DNA from: Streptomyces sp. HNM0575
GTDB lineage: Bacteria; Actinomycetota; Actinomycetes; Streptomycetales; Streptomycetaceae
Direction: 5' to 3'
Assembly (NCBI RefSeq): GCF_012726265.1
Contig: NZ_JAASAG010000002.1
Location: forward strand, 1 to 64,000
DNA: 64,000 bases
Made by a program: the position numbers and the translations under genes. The notes under the pieces were generated by a model, which was given only the letters and a program-made list of their open reading frames with translations, ran no database searches and was not told the origin of the DNA. Shown piece by piece: positions 18,500-26,877 of this stretch (position 1 is the stretch's first letter; each line of letters opens with the position of its first letter).

Positions 18500-18697
18500 G
18501 AGCTGTGGACTCAGCGCTGACGACCGCACGCCGGGACCGCGTCAGCCTGGTGGGGAGACGGTGTCGGGGGGAATCGCACCTCGATTTCATGCGAGACGTT
18601 CGTGCGAGACGCGTACGTCAGGAGTTCACCGTCTCAACGGGTACGTGGGGTCGCCGTCCGAGCGGCCACCACCAGCGCCGAAGAAGGGGCGTGGAAT

Positions 18698-18934
18698 ATG
18701 AACCGCACCAGGACGGTCCTTGTCGCACTCGCCGTCACGGCCGCCATGGCAGGAGGCGCCGCAACTCCCGCCGCGGCAGGCGAAGGACATACCCCTGTGG
18801 CTCCCGACGGACACCCCGGCGCGGCATCGGCGCCGCTGAGCGAACGCGCCACTGTGACGGCGCCGGCGGGGCCGATCAAATCGTTCAGGAGTCACTGCGA
18901 GAACCTGGGCGCCGGAAAGAACTTCGACTGCTGA
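18698..18934 (+). CDS. Small secreted peptide with C-terminal Cys pair
   Basis: 78 residues. Signal peptide MNRTRTVLVALAVTAAMAGG with cleavage near AAAG (about residue 28). The mature part is short, Pro/Ala/Gly-rich, and ends SHCENLGAGKNFDC: two cysteines 11 residues apart, one the last residue. ATG 18698 has AAGGGG about 8 bases upstream. Located between an AraC gene and a shared terminator. No family recognised; could be disulfide-looped or modified. Confidence 0.6.
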   Translation: MNRTRTVLVALAVTAAMAGGAATPAAAGEGHTPVAPDGHPGAASAPLSERATVTAPAGPIKSFRSHCENLGAGKNFDC

Positions 18935-18964
18935 GCCCGGTTGGCGTGGCTGAACAGGGTGGCC

Positions 18965-19001
18965 GGCCGCCGGGCGGGGCGACTCGCTCCGCCCGGCGGC
19001 C
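18965..19001. terminator. Bidirectional terminator
   Basis: 16-bp stem (15 pairs perfect), 18965-18980 with 18986-19001, loop GACTC; a further CTGAAC/GTTCAG pair lies outside it. Serves the convergent small-peptide gene and the FG-GAP lipoprotein gene. Confidence 0.8.
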
Positions 19002-19005
19002 CGGT

Positions 19006-20526
19006 TCAGGGCAACTGGGCGCCGGGAGCGGCCTGTTTGGCGGGAGCGTCGAGGTCGCCCGGTCCGAAGGCCGTCGCGCCCTTCGTCGTCAGACCCTTGG
19101 CGGTGCCGTGCAGCGACCACACGGTGCCGGCGGTCTCGCCTCCGTAGGGTGCCGACGCGTTGAGGTCGCGGTGCCCGTCGCCGTCGACGTCGAGAAGGGC
19201 GCAGGATGCGCCGAACTCGTCGCCCTCCGCGTCGACTTCGGGCACGCCCTCGGTGTCCTGGTGGACCAGCCGGCTGCCGGCGCCCGTGACGCCCGACTTG
19301 GAGCCGTGCAGCAGGGCGACCGCGCCCGGGCGCGCATCGTCGTCGTCCTCCGTACGTATACCGAGCGCGACCTCCGCGCGGCCGTCGCCGGTGACGTCGG
19401 CGACCGAGACGCAGGAGTCCTCCATGGTGCCTTCCCCGTGCTTGCCGGGGAATCCGTCGAGGCTCCGGTCGACGGTCTGACGGCGGCCGGCGGAGAGGCC
19501 GTGCCTCGTTCCGAAGGCGACGGTGACCTTGTCCCCCCAGCTGTCGTCGCTCGTGTTCACCACCAGGTCGTCGTAGCCGTCGCCGTCCACGTCGCCCAGG
19601 TCCATGTCGTGCAGGTCCATGTCGTCGCCGTCCTCGGGCCCCTTGGTCAGCGTGAAGCCCGAATCACCGCCGAGCAGGACGTCGCCGTTCCACAGGCCGT
19701 CGCCGTCGTTGAGCCAGACCGCGATGTCCTGCCGGTTGTCGCCGTTGACGTCGCCGACGGCGCGGGCCATCGATGGCCCTCTGACCGACTTGGGCCCGTT
19801 GGTGCCTTCGCCCCACTCGGACTCGTCCAGGAAGTCGAGCCGCTTGGCGGGGGTGCCCTTCCGCGAGACGGGCCCCTTCCACAGGGCTGCGGGCTGCGCC
19901 GCGGGGATGTCTCCGATCTCATCGGGGTCGGGGTATCCGAGCAGCGCCAGGTCGGCATTGCCGTCGCCGTCGAAGTAGCCGATCTGCGGCGACGTTCCGT
20001 ACGAGGGGATCGCGGTGCCTCCCGTCAGGCCCTTGGACGAGCCCCAAAGGATCACGCCGTCCGCCGAGGCGTCGTCCACGGAGGCATCGTCCGCGGAGCC
20101 GACGACGAGGTCGCCGTAGCCGTCGCCGTCCAGGTCCCCCTTGCTGAACGACGTGCCGAACTCCTGCCCGGCGGCGGCCGATCCGGGCACGCCGCTCGTC
20201 GAACGGCTCACCGTCTTTCCGTGGGAGGGGTCGAGCCCCTTGGCCGAGCCGTACGTCACCACCACATAGCCGGCGCTCTCCTTGCCGCCGACGGTGCCGC
20301 CCGGCGCACCGGCCACCAGGTCCGCGTAGCCGTCGCCGTTGAAGTCCTCCTTTTGCGGCGGCTTCCGCGCGGCCGGCTCCGCCTCCTGCGAGTCGGGCGC
20401 GCAGCCGGTCAGGCCGCCGACGGCCGCCAGCAGCAAGGCAGTTGACGTCACCCCGGCACGGAGGGCTCGCTTCTTGCGGGTGCGCGATCCGTCATGGGCG
20501 GCGGTGCCTTTTCGTACGGGGCTCAT
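19006..20526 (-). CDS. FG-GAP repeat (integrin-like propeller) lipoprotein
   Basis: 506 residues. A long basic N-region is followed by a lipoprotein signal with lipobox LTGC (C42). At least five FG-GAP blades follow, each with a Ca-binding DxDGDGxxD loop (DFNGDGYADLVAGAPGG, DLDGDGYGDLVVG, DVNGDNRQD, DVDGDGYDDLVV, DVDGDGHRDL). Predicted cell-surface beta-propeller for adhesion or ligand binding; no enzyme domain is visible. ATG 20526 with AAGGAAG 7 bases upstream. Confidence 0.88.
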   Translation of the reverse strand: MSPVRKGTAAHDGSRTRKKRALRAGVTSTALLLAAVGGLTGCAPDSQEAEPAARKPPQKEDFNGDGYADLVAGAPGGTVGGKESAGYVVVTYGSAKGLDPSHGKTVSRSTSGVPGSAAAGQEFGTSFSKGDLDGDGYGDLVVGSADDASVDDASADGVILWGSSKGLTGGTAIPSYGTSPQIGYFDGDGNADLALLGYPDPDEIGDIPAAQPAALWKGPVSRKGTPAKRLDFLDESEWGEGTNGPKSVRGPSMARAVGDVNGDNRQDIAVWLNDGDGLWNGDVLLGGDSGFTLTKGPEDGDDMDLHDMDLGDVDGDGYDDLVVNTSDDSWGDKVTVAFGTRHGLSAGRRQTVDRSLDGFPGKHGEGTMEDSCVSVADVTGDGRAEVALGIRTEDDDDARPGAVALLHGSKSGVTGAGSRLVHQDTEGVPEVDAEGDEFGASCALLDVDGDGHRDLNASAPYGGETAGTVWSLHGTAKGLTTKGATAFGPGDLDAPAKQAAPGAQLP

Positions 20527-20870
20527 GCGTTGCTTCCTTCGGTCACAAGGTCACATCCGCTGGCGATGACACGACGGAAGCCGCAGACGGTTGCGGCGCT
20601 CGCGGTACGCGTCGCCCATCGCAGGCGGGCGACGCGTACCGCGAGCAGTGCGACGTCCCCTGTCCCCCGTCCCCTCGTCGTGCATCGGACTCCACCGGCA
20701 CACGGGATGCCGAGCCCAACGTCCCTGACCCGACCGGCCGTTGGCGCCTTCCCGTTGCCCTGGCGCCTTCCCGTCTCCCCTGGCGCTTTCCCGTTTCCCC
20801 TTCCGGATCGCCCCCACCCCACGCGACAGAGTCACCAGTCGCGTGCGCCGCCGACGGCCGGGCCCCACGC
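20527..20870. other. Intergenic region upstream of the FG-GAP gene
   Basis: 344 bases without a gene. It contains a perfect inverted repeat (20599-20645) and, nearer the monooxygenase end, repeated GGCGCCTTCCCGT / GGCGCTTTCCCGT units (about 20744-20800) that look like slippage. Confidence 0.5.
20599..20645. repeat. Long perfect inverted repeat
   Basis: 19-bp arms, 20599-20617 and 20627-20645, around a 9-base loop (ATCGCAGGC). About 75 bases upstream of the lipoprotein start on its 5' side and about 225 bases beyond the monooxygenase stop. It could be an operator or leader hairpin of the former or a distant terminator of the latter. Confidence 0.65.
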
Positions 20871-22472
20871 TCAGGTGCTCCGCACCGGGGCGGACCTCGC
20901 CAGCACCTGGTCCAGGACCTCGGTGAGGAACCGCCCCGGTTCCGGGACGGACGTCGTCTTCCGCATCGCGACGATCCCGTCCGGGCGGACGAGCAGGGCC
21001 CCTTCGGCGGGAAGCCACGGGACCGGGACGCGGTGCGCGGGAAGTCCGGCGTCCGCCGCGGCGGTCAGCCAGTCTTCGCCCGCGGTGCCCGCCAGCAGGG
21101 TCCACCGGGACGCCACCAGGTCGAGGGTCGAGACCCCGTCGATCCACGCGTGGGGCACCCGTGAGCCCGGTGAACCGTCCAGCACCGCCACCAGGTCCAC
21201 CGTGGACGGGAGTTCCGGCTGCGGATCGACGACGGCAGCCGAGTCGTACCGCTGGCCGAGGTGCACGACCGGTGCTGCCCACACTCCCGCCGCCGCCCTT
21301 GCGGCGTCGGCCTCGGGTCCGCGTCCCCAGTGCAGTTCCGGGTCGGCGAGCCGGCGCCTCGCCTGGTCCAGCGTCGCCGCGGCGACAGGTTCACGCTCTT
21401 GTGCGTAGGTGTCGAGCAGGGCGGCGCCTGCCTCGCCCTTGTGCACGGCGGCCAGTTTCCACGCCAGGTTGTGCGCGTCGGCGACGCCGGTGTTGAGGCC
21501 GAACGCGCCCAGGGGTGACACGGTGTGCGCGGCGTCGCCGGCGAGGAACACGCGCCCGACCGCGAAGCTTTCCGCCGCGGCGCTACGGGGACGCCACGGG
21601 AGCACGCTGCGCACCTCGACATCGAGACCGGGATCGCCGACCGCCGTCCGTACGATCGCGGCGCAGCGCTCGGGCGTGAAGTCCTCGGGGCGTTCGCCGG
21701 CGTCGACGTCGCAGGCCACGTGGAAGACCCAGTCCGTCTCGCCGTCCACGGTGGCCAGCAGGCCGGGTGCCTCCGGCGTGGTGATGGTGCAGGTGGCGAA
21801 GGACATGCCCCGCAGGTGGGGCCGGAGGTCGGCGCGGAACAGGATGTTGATCATCGACTTGCCGAGGTCGCCCGGACCGGACGTGCCCACGCCGAGGGCG
21901 CTCCGCACGGTGCTGTGCGTGCCGTCGGCGGCGACCACGTACGCGCAGCGCAGGGTGTAGCGGCCGTCGGGTCCCTCCAGTTCGACGTCGGCCCCGTCGG
22001 CGTCCTGCCCGATGCCGACCAGGCTGGTCGACCAGCGCAAGTCCGCCCCGCGGCGCGGCAGTTCGGCTGCCACGACGGCGTCGAGCCGGTCCTGGGCGCA
22101 GACGCCGCGCAGCCGGAACGGCGTCACGTCCGGCTCGTCGGCGGACGGCGCCGGCATCGGCACGCTCACGACATCGCCCGCGCCCATCTCGACGACGGTC
22201 CGCGCCACCGCCTTGCCCGCGGCGCCCCGGAGGTCGACCGCGGCGGCGTCCACGGCGGTGTCGAGCCCGAGTTCGCGGAGGATCTCGACGGTGCGCGGTC
22301 CGATGCCGGTGGCGCGTGGGTGGACCGACGGCCCCGACCGGCGTTCCACGAGCACCGCGTGGACGCCGTGATGGGCGAGCAGCGCCGCGGTGAGCAGGCC
22401 GACGCTGCCGCCTCCGACCACGATCACCGGCACTTCTGGATGCACTGCTTCTGGATACGCTGTAGCCACCAT
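20871..22472 (-). CDS. FAD-dependent aromatic monooxygenase (class A flavoprotein)
   Basis: 533 residues of the PHBH-type hydroxylase family: NAD(P)H- and O2-dependent hydroxylation of aromatic or polyketide substrates. FAD motif VVGGGSVGLLTA (about 18-29), second FAD contact GRVFLAGDAAHTVSPLGAFGLNTG, and a thioredoxin-like C-terminal domain (about 410-533) typical of the larger members such as anthracycline or rifamycin oxygenases. The start is ATG at 22472 (GTG codons a little downstream are alternatives); the TetR dyad overlaps this start. Divergent from tetR, hence probably repressed by it and induced by its substrate. Confidence 0.88.
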   Translation of the reverse strand: MVATAYPEAVHPEVPVIVVGGGSVGLLTAALLAHHGVHAVLVERRSGPSVHPRATGIGPRTVEILRELGLDTAVDAAAVDLRGAAGKAVARTVVEMGAGDVVSVPMPAPSADEPDVTPFRLRGVCAQDRLDAVVAAELPRRGADLRWSTSLVGIGQDADGADVELEGPDGRYTLRCAYVVAADGTHSTVRSALGVGTSGPGDLGKSMINILFRADLRPHLRGMSFATCTITTPEAPGLLATVDGETDWVFHVACDVDAGERPEDFTPERCAAIVRTAVGDPGLDVEVRSVLPWRPRSAAAESFAVGRVFLAGDAAHTVSPLGAFGLNTGVADAHNLAWKLAAVHKGEAGAALLDTYAQEREPVAAATLDQARRRLADPELHWGRGPEADAARAAAGVWAAPVVHLGQRYDSAAVVDPQPELPSTVDLVAVLDGSPGSRVPHAWIDGVSTLDLVASRWTLLAGTAGEDWLTAAADAGLPAHRVPVPWLPAEGALLVRPDGIVAMRKTTSVPEPGRFLTEVLDQVLARSAPVRST

Positions 22473-22492
22473 AGGCACACCGTAGCCAGAAG
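22433..22492. promoter_or_regulatory. Dyad operator between TetR and monooxygenase genes
   Basis: Inverted repeat: 16-base arms 22448-22463 (CTTCTGGATACGCTGT) and 22477-22492 (ACACCGTAGCCAGAAG) match at 14 of 16 positions across a 13-base spacer. CTTCTGGAT recurs in tandem at 22433-22441. The dyad covers the start codon of the monooxygenase and lies 36 bases before the TetR start. Confidence 0.65.
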
Positions 22493-22527
22493 GTACGATG
22501 CGGGTCAACGAGGAAAGGAACCGCCCG

Positions 22528-23232
22528 ATGACCGAGCCCGTCCCCTCGTCGGTCTGGACCCGGCCGCGCCCCGAGCCGCGTCGACGCGCACCCGGCGTGG
22601 AGCAGTACGTGGCCGCCGCGCTGGCCGTCGCGGACGCGGAGGGACTGGCGGCGGTGTCGATGCGGCGGGTCGCGGGCGATCTCGGTTCCGGCACCGCCTC
22701 GCTGTACCGGTACATCACCAACCGCGACGAACTGGTGGACCTGATGGTCGACGCGGCGCAGGGCGAGGATCCGCTGCCCGAGTCCACCGGGGACTGGCGT
22801 GCCGATCTGGGGGCGGTCGCCCACGCGTTGCGGGCGACGCTGCTGCGGCACCCCTGGCTGGCGGGTGAACTGGCGGGCAGGCCCGCGCTCGGCCCCAACT
22901 CGCTGCGGCGGTCCGAGTCCGCGCTGCGTGCCGCCGTCGCGCTCACGCCCGACATCACGCCGGCCTCGCAGGCGCTCGGCGTGGTGCACGCGTACGTGCT
23001 GGGCTCGGTCGCGGCCCAGCAGGCCCATCGGCGCGCGGAGCAGCGCACCGGCCTGACCGAGGAGGAGTGGCAGCGCAGCGTCGGTCCCTACATCAGCGAG
23101 GTCCTCGCGGCGGGCGAGCACCCGATGCTCGCCCGCCGCGTACACGAAGCCGAGGAACAGGACCCGGACGCCGAGTTCGCGTTCGGCCTGGACTGCGTGC
23201 TCGACGGGCTCGCGGCCCGGCTGCGCCGCTGA
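22528..23232 (+). CDS. TetR-family repressor
   Basis: 234 residues. N-terminal helix-turn-helix (about 20-70, AALAVADAEGLAAVSMRRVAGDLGSGTASLYRYITNRDELV) and a C-terminal ligand-binding domain of the TetR_C_1/TetR-class type (LMVDAA start, HPWLAGELAGRPALGPNSL). ATG 22528 has AAAGGA 8 bases upstream; ATG at 22498 is less likely. It probably represses itself and the divergent monooxygenase through the dyad between them. Confidence 0.88.
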   Translation: MTEPVPSSVWTRPRPEPRRRAPGVEQYVAAALAVADAEGLAAVSMRRVAGDLGSGTASLYRYITNRDELVDLMVDAAQGEDPLPESTGDWRADLGAVAHALRATLLRHPWLAGELAGRPALGPNSLRRSESALRAAVALTPDITPASQALGVVHAYVLGSVAAQQAHRRAEQRTGLTEEEWQRSVGPYISEVLAAGEHPMLARRVHEAEEQDPDAEFAFGLDCVLDGLAARLRR

Positions 23233-23455
23233 GTGGTCGGCGCGGGCGGCGGTCCCGTCCACGGCGGAGGCGCGATCCTCGCCGACGGCGGGTGGAGGGC
23301 CGGTACGAGGAAAACCGTGGACCGCCGGGCAGCTAAGCCACCTGGCGCTCTTACCAGTCCGGCAGCATCGGAGAGTCGGAGGCACCTCGCCCGGCCCCAG
23401 CGGCTCTGGCGGAGGTTCGCGCCACCGCCCGGGAAGCTCCGAAGTCGCCCCGGAA

Positions 23456-25033
23456 TCAGGCCCGGTAGTGGCGCAGCGCCGGCATCGCGAGCGCCAGGGC
23501 CAGCATGGTGACGACGACGAGAAGGCCGCCGGCGGTGACGGCCGTGCGCGTGCCCAGGGCGGCGCCCGCCATGCCGTGCACCAGGTCAGCCACTCGCGGG
23601 CCACCCGCCACCACGACCGTGAACACCCCCTGCATGCGGCCCCGCATGTCGTCGGTGGCCACGGACTGGAGGATGGCGCCGCGGAAGACCATGGAGACCA
23701 TGTCGGCGGCGCCGCCCGCCACGAGGAAGCCGACCGCCCAGTAGAGGCTCGGGCTCAGGCCGCTGCCCGCGACGGCGATCCCCCAGGCGACCACGGCTGC
23801 GATGACCATGACGCCGTGGTTGCGTGCCCGGGAGAAGGTCCCGGAGAACAGCCCGCCCACGACCGCACCGATAGGGATCGCCGCGAACAGCAGGCCCAGG
23901 GCGAGGCCTTCGCCCCACGGCGAGTAGGTCGTGGCGGCGAGTTGGGGGAACAGGGCGCGGGGCATGCCGAAGACCATGGCGACGATGTCGGCGACGAAGG
24001 AGAGCAGCAGGACCCGGCTGGCGGTGATGTACCGGAATCCGGCCGCCACTTCACGCCAGCCCGCGCGCCGCGGAGCCGCGGCCGCGGTCCCGGTCCCGGT
24101 CCCGGTCCGAGTCCCGGTTCCAGTCCGAGTCCGACTCCCGGTTCCGGTACCCGCCTCCGTCGCGGTCCCAGCCTCCGTCCCGGTCCCGGTCCCGGTCAGC
24201 GGCGGCAGGGCGGGCAGCCGCCACACCGCCCACAGCGCCGCGCACAGTCCCACCGCATCGATCAGATACAGCTCCGGCAGTCCGACGACGGGGATGAGCG
24301 CACCGGCCAGCAGGGGGCCGAAGACCATGCCGGTGGATCCCACGGTCGACATCAGCGCGTTCGAGGCGGGCAGTTCCTCCAGGGACACGAGCCGGGCGAT
24401 GGAGGCGCTGCGGGTGGTCTGGTTGATGCCGAAGAACGCCTGCTGTGACGCCAGCAGCAGAATCAGCAACAGAACCGAATCGGCGCCGGTGGCCGCCTGC
24501 ACCCAGAACAGCAGCGAGGTGACGGCGATGCCCGCGTTCGTGACGAGCAGCAGCTTGCGCCGGTCCACGGTGTCCGCGATCGCGCCGCCCCAGAGCGCGA
24601 AGAGTACGAGCGGGATCAGCCCGGCGAAGCTTGCGTAGCCGACCCAGGCCGAGGAGCCGGTGATGTCGTACACCTGCTTGGGCACGGCCACGGCGGTCAG
24701 CTGGCTGCCGACCGCGGTGACGGCCGTGGAGAGCCACAGCCGGCGGAAGGGCAGGTGGCGCAGCGGGCGGGTGTCCATCATCAGCCGCCGCCAACCGGCG
24801 CGCGGCGGCAGGTCGTTGACGGGTAGGTCGTTGACCGGCAGGTCGTTGACGGGTAGGTCGTTGACGGGCGCGTCGGTGCCCGGCGGATCGTCGACCGGCG
24901 CGTCCCGGGCCGCCGGGAGATCCCGCCCGGCCTGCCTGCCCTCCGCCCGCGCGGTGTCCTCGCCTGTGGTCTCCGCGCCGTCCACCGCAACTCCGGTTCC
25001 TGGTACATCTACTCGGTCGCGGACCAGTATCAC
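23456..25033 (-). CDS. MFS drug-exporter-like transporter
   Basis: 525 residues. The membrane core begins near residue 85 (DTRPLRHLPFRRLWLSTAVTAVGSQLTAVAVPKQVYDITGSSAWVGYASFAG) and has about twelve helices in two halves, as in the enterobactin-exporter (MFS_3) type. Two oddities: a cytosolic N-terminal extension with four VNDLP pentapeptides (15-bp DNA repeat), and a central loop of about 40 residues of TGTGTE/TGTRTG repeats. The true start may be MMDTRPLRHLPF further in. Substrate unknown. Confidence 0.85.
   Translation of the reverse strand: MILVRDRVDVPGTGVAVDGAETTGEDTARAEGRQAGRDLPAARDAPVDDPPGTDAPVNDLPVNDLPVNDLPVNDLPPRAGWRRLMMDTRPLRHLPFRRLWLSTAVTAVGSQLTAVAVPKQVYDITGSSAWVGYASFAGLIPLVLFALWGGAIADTVDRRKLLLVTNAGIAVTSLLFWVQAATGADSVLLLILLLASQQAFFGINQTTRSASIARLVSLEELPASNALMSTVGSTGMVFGPLLAGALIPVVGLPELYLIDAVGLCAALWAVWRLPALPPLTGTGTGTEAGTATEAGTGTGSRTRTGTGTRTGTGTGTAAAAPRRAGWREVAAGFRYITASRVLLLSFVADIVAMVFGMPRALFPQLAATTYSPWGEGLALGLLFAAIPIGAVVGGLFSGTFSRARNHGVMVIAAVVAWGIAVAGSGLSPSLYWAVGFLVAGGAADMVSMVFRGAILQSVATDDMRGRMQGVFTVVVAGGPRVADLVHGMAGAALGTRTAVTAGGLLVVVTMLALALAMPALRHYRA
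24810..24869 (-). repeat. 15-bp tandem repeat encoding VNDLP
   Basis: Four copies of GGTCGTTGACGGGTA with single-base changes, in frame in the N-terminal extension of the MFS gene. Confidence 0.8.
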
Positions 25034-25178
25034 CCGCCGCTCCCGGCGCGGTCACCGCGGATTCGCCGCCGGACCGGCCGCCCCCGCAGCCTGGGCCACC
25101 TGTGAGCTGGGAAGTCCGGCCCTACCCGGCCTGCACGTAACCCGGCCTGCACGTCGGGGCGTTCGCCCACAGAGCGTG

Positions 25179-25937
25179 CTACGAGGACGCCTGCTCCGTG
25201 AGCCCGGCGCCGGCTTCCTCACGGTCCGGGCCGGTCCGGCTGAGCGCGTCGGTGGCGGTCTGCGCCGCCCGCCGGATGTGGTGGGCGTACGCGCTGACTG
25301 CTGCGGCGGCGTCCCCGCCGGACACGGCCGCCGCGACCGCACGCAGCTCCTGGGCGGCGACTTCGCCACGGCCGGAGGTCGACATCGACGTCGCCCGCAG
25401 CTGGGTCACCCGCGCCTGGATGCTGCCGATGACCTCCTTCAGCACGTTCGAGTCCGCGCCCTCCAGGAGCACTTCGTAGAACCGGTCCTTGACCGTCAGG
25501 GTCCGGCCGATCGGCAGACCGGCCTCGACCGCCTCGGCGAACTCCTCGACGGCGACCTCCAGTCGGAGGCGCTGGGCGCGCGACGCGCGCTCGGCGAACT
25601 GGCGCACCAGCATGCATTCGAGCTTCTCGCGGATCTCGTATATGTCGCGCGCATCCGAGATGTCGACCGTCGAGACCGTCGCGCCGCGCTGCGGGACGCA
25701 CGTCACCAGGCCCTCGCTGGAAAGCGTCTGAAGCACCTCGCGGATGGTCGCCCGCGACACCCCGTAGGACTCGACGAGCTCCCGCTCCACCAGCCGCTGA
25801 CCGGGCGAGAGGGTCAGATCGCGGATCGCGTCGCGCAGGGCCGTCGTCACCTTGAGACGGACGGTCGCTCCGTCGGCGCCGGCCGACGGCTCAACCGGCC
25901 GCCGGACCTTGGTCGTTCGCTCGGGAGCCTTGGGCAC
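25179..25937 (-). CDS. GntR-family regulator (FCD type)
   Basis: 252 residues. Winged helix at about 30-95 (LRDAIRDLTLSPGQRLVERELVESYGVSRATIREVLQTLSSEGLV) and an all-helical FCD ligand-binding domain (about 110-230, ARDIYEIREKLECMLV). GTG 25937 with AAGGGGGTGG upstream; ATG at 25970 is an alternative. Last gene of the leftward catabolic operon. FCD regulators commonly bind TNGTNNNACNA, and two such sites lie at the head of this operon. Confidence 0.88.
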   Translation of the reverse strand: MPKAPERTTKVRRPVEPSAGADGATVRLKVTTALRDAIRDLTLSPGQRLVERELVESYGVSRATIREVLQTLSSEGLVTCVPQRGATVSTVDISDARDIYEIREKLECMLVRQFAERASRAQRLRLEVAVEEFAEAVEAGLPIGRTLTVKDRFYEVLLEGADSNVLKEVIGSIQARVTQLRATSMSTSGRGEVAAQELRAVAAAVSGGDAAAAVSAYAHHIRRAAQTATDALSRTGPDREEAGAGLTEQASS

Positions 25938-25971
25938 GGATCCACCCCCTTCACCACCGAAAGCCAACATC

Positions 25972-26877
25972 CTACCCGTGGCGTGCGGACATCCAGCGGG
26001 CGATCTCAGTGTGGTCGGCGTCCGCCTGGAGCTCCTCGGCCGCCGCTGCCCACTGCTCGATCGCCGCGTCCGTGAGCTCGGTCGAGGAGCCCACCTCCCT
26101 GGCGAGCGAGGCCGCTATGCGCATGTCCTTGACGAGCAGCCGGAGTCCGAAGCCCGAGTCGAAGGTCTCCGGGAGCACGAACTTCGGGTACTTGGTCTCG
26201 GTCGAACCGCTGCGCCCGCTGGAGGTGTTGACGATGTCGATGAGCAGCGCCGGGTCCAGTCCGAACCGCCTGCCCGCCTCGATGCCCTCCGCGGTGATGA
26301 GCAAGTGAGTCGCCGACAGCAGGTTGTTGATCGCCTTGGCCGCGTGACCGGCCCCGACTTCGCCGGCGCGCTGCGGTGTGCCCATCAGCGACAGGACCGG
26401 GAGCAGCCGCTCGAACTCCTCCTCCGGGGCGCCCACCATGATCGTGAGCGATCCGTCCACGGCCCGGATCACTCCGCCGGAGACCGGGGCGTCAATGAAC
26501 CGTATGTCCCGCGCAGCCAGGAGATCCGCCAGCCTGCGGGTCGACGTCGGTTCCGAGGAACTCATGTCGATCACCGTGGTCCCGGCCGCCAGCGAGTCGC
26601 CGATGTCGTCGACTACCGCCTCGACGGTTCGCGAGTCGGGCAGCATCAGGATGACCGTCCGGGCGCCCGTCACCGCTTCCGCGGGCGTCGCGACCGCCGT
26701 GCCCCCGGCCGCCGCGAGCTTCTGCCGCGGGGCCTGCGAGACGTCGAAGCCGACGACGCCGTGGCCGCCGCCGATCAGGCAACTCGCCATCGGCATGCCC
26801 ATCTTGCCCAGGCCGATGAACGCGATGACGCCCGCGCCCGCTGCGGATTCGGCGTCCTGTGGAACGGGCTCAGCCAT
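25972..26877 (-). CDS. NAD(P)-dependent beta-hydroxyacid dehydrogenase
   Basis: 301 residues of the 3-hydroxyisobutyrate/tartronate-semialdehyde reductase family. Rossmann motif FIGLGKMGMPMA (about 20-31), substrate-binding DAPVSGG (about 129-135), catalytic lysine in GHAAKAINNLL, C-terminal KDM motif. It interconverts a beta-hydroxyacid and its semialdehyde. ATG 26877 overlaps the stop of the CMD gene by 8 bases. It is paralogous to the enzyme at 27756-28709. Confidence 0.9.
   Translation of the reverse strand: MAEPVPQDAESAAGAGVIAFIGLGKMGMPMASCLIGGGHGVVGFDVSQAPRQKLAAAGGTAVATPAEAVTGARTVILMLPDSRTVEAVVDDIGDSLAAGTTVIDMSSSEPTSTRRLADLLAARDIRFIDAPVSGGVIRAVDGSLTIMVGAPEEEFERLLPVLSLMGTPQRAGEVGAGHAAKAINNLLSATHLLITAEGIEAGRRFGLDPALLIDIVNTSSGRSGSTETKYPKFVLPETFDSGFGLRLLVKDMRIAASLAREVGSSTELTDAAIEQWAAAAEELQADADHTEIARWMSARHG

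Noticed and set aside
18484..20445. Plus-strand 653-codon frame opposite the FG-GAP gene
   Set aside because: It reflects the Asp/Gly-rich repeat of the opposite strand and shows no domain or start signal.
25124..25155. Tandem ACCCGGCCTGCACGTA units resembling part of the 8790/15528 repeat
   Set aside because: Only about 13 bases are shared and there is no hairpin; chance similarity in G+C-rich DNA is likely.
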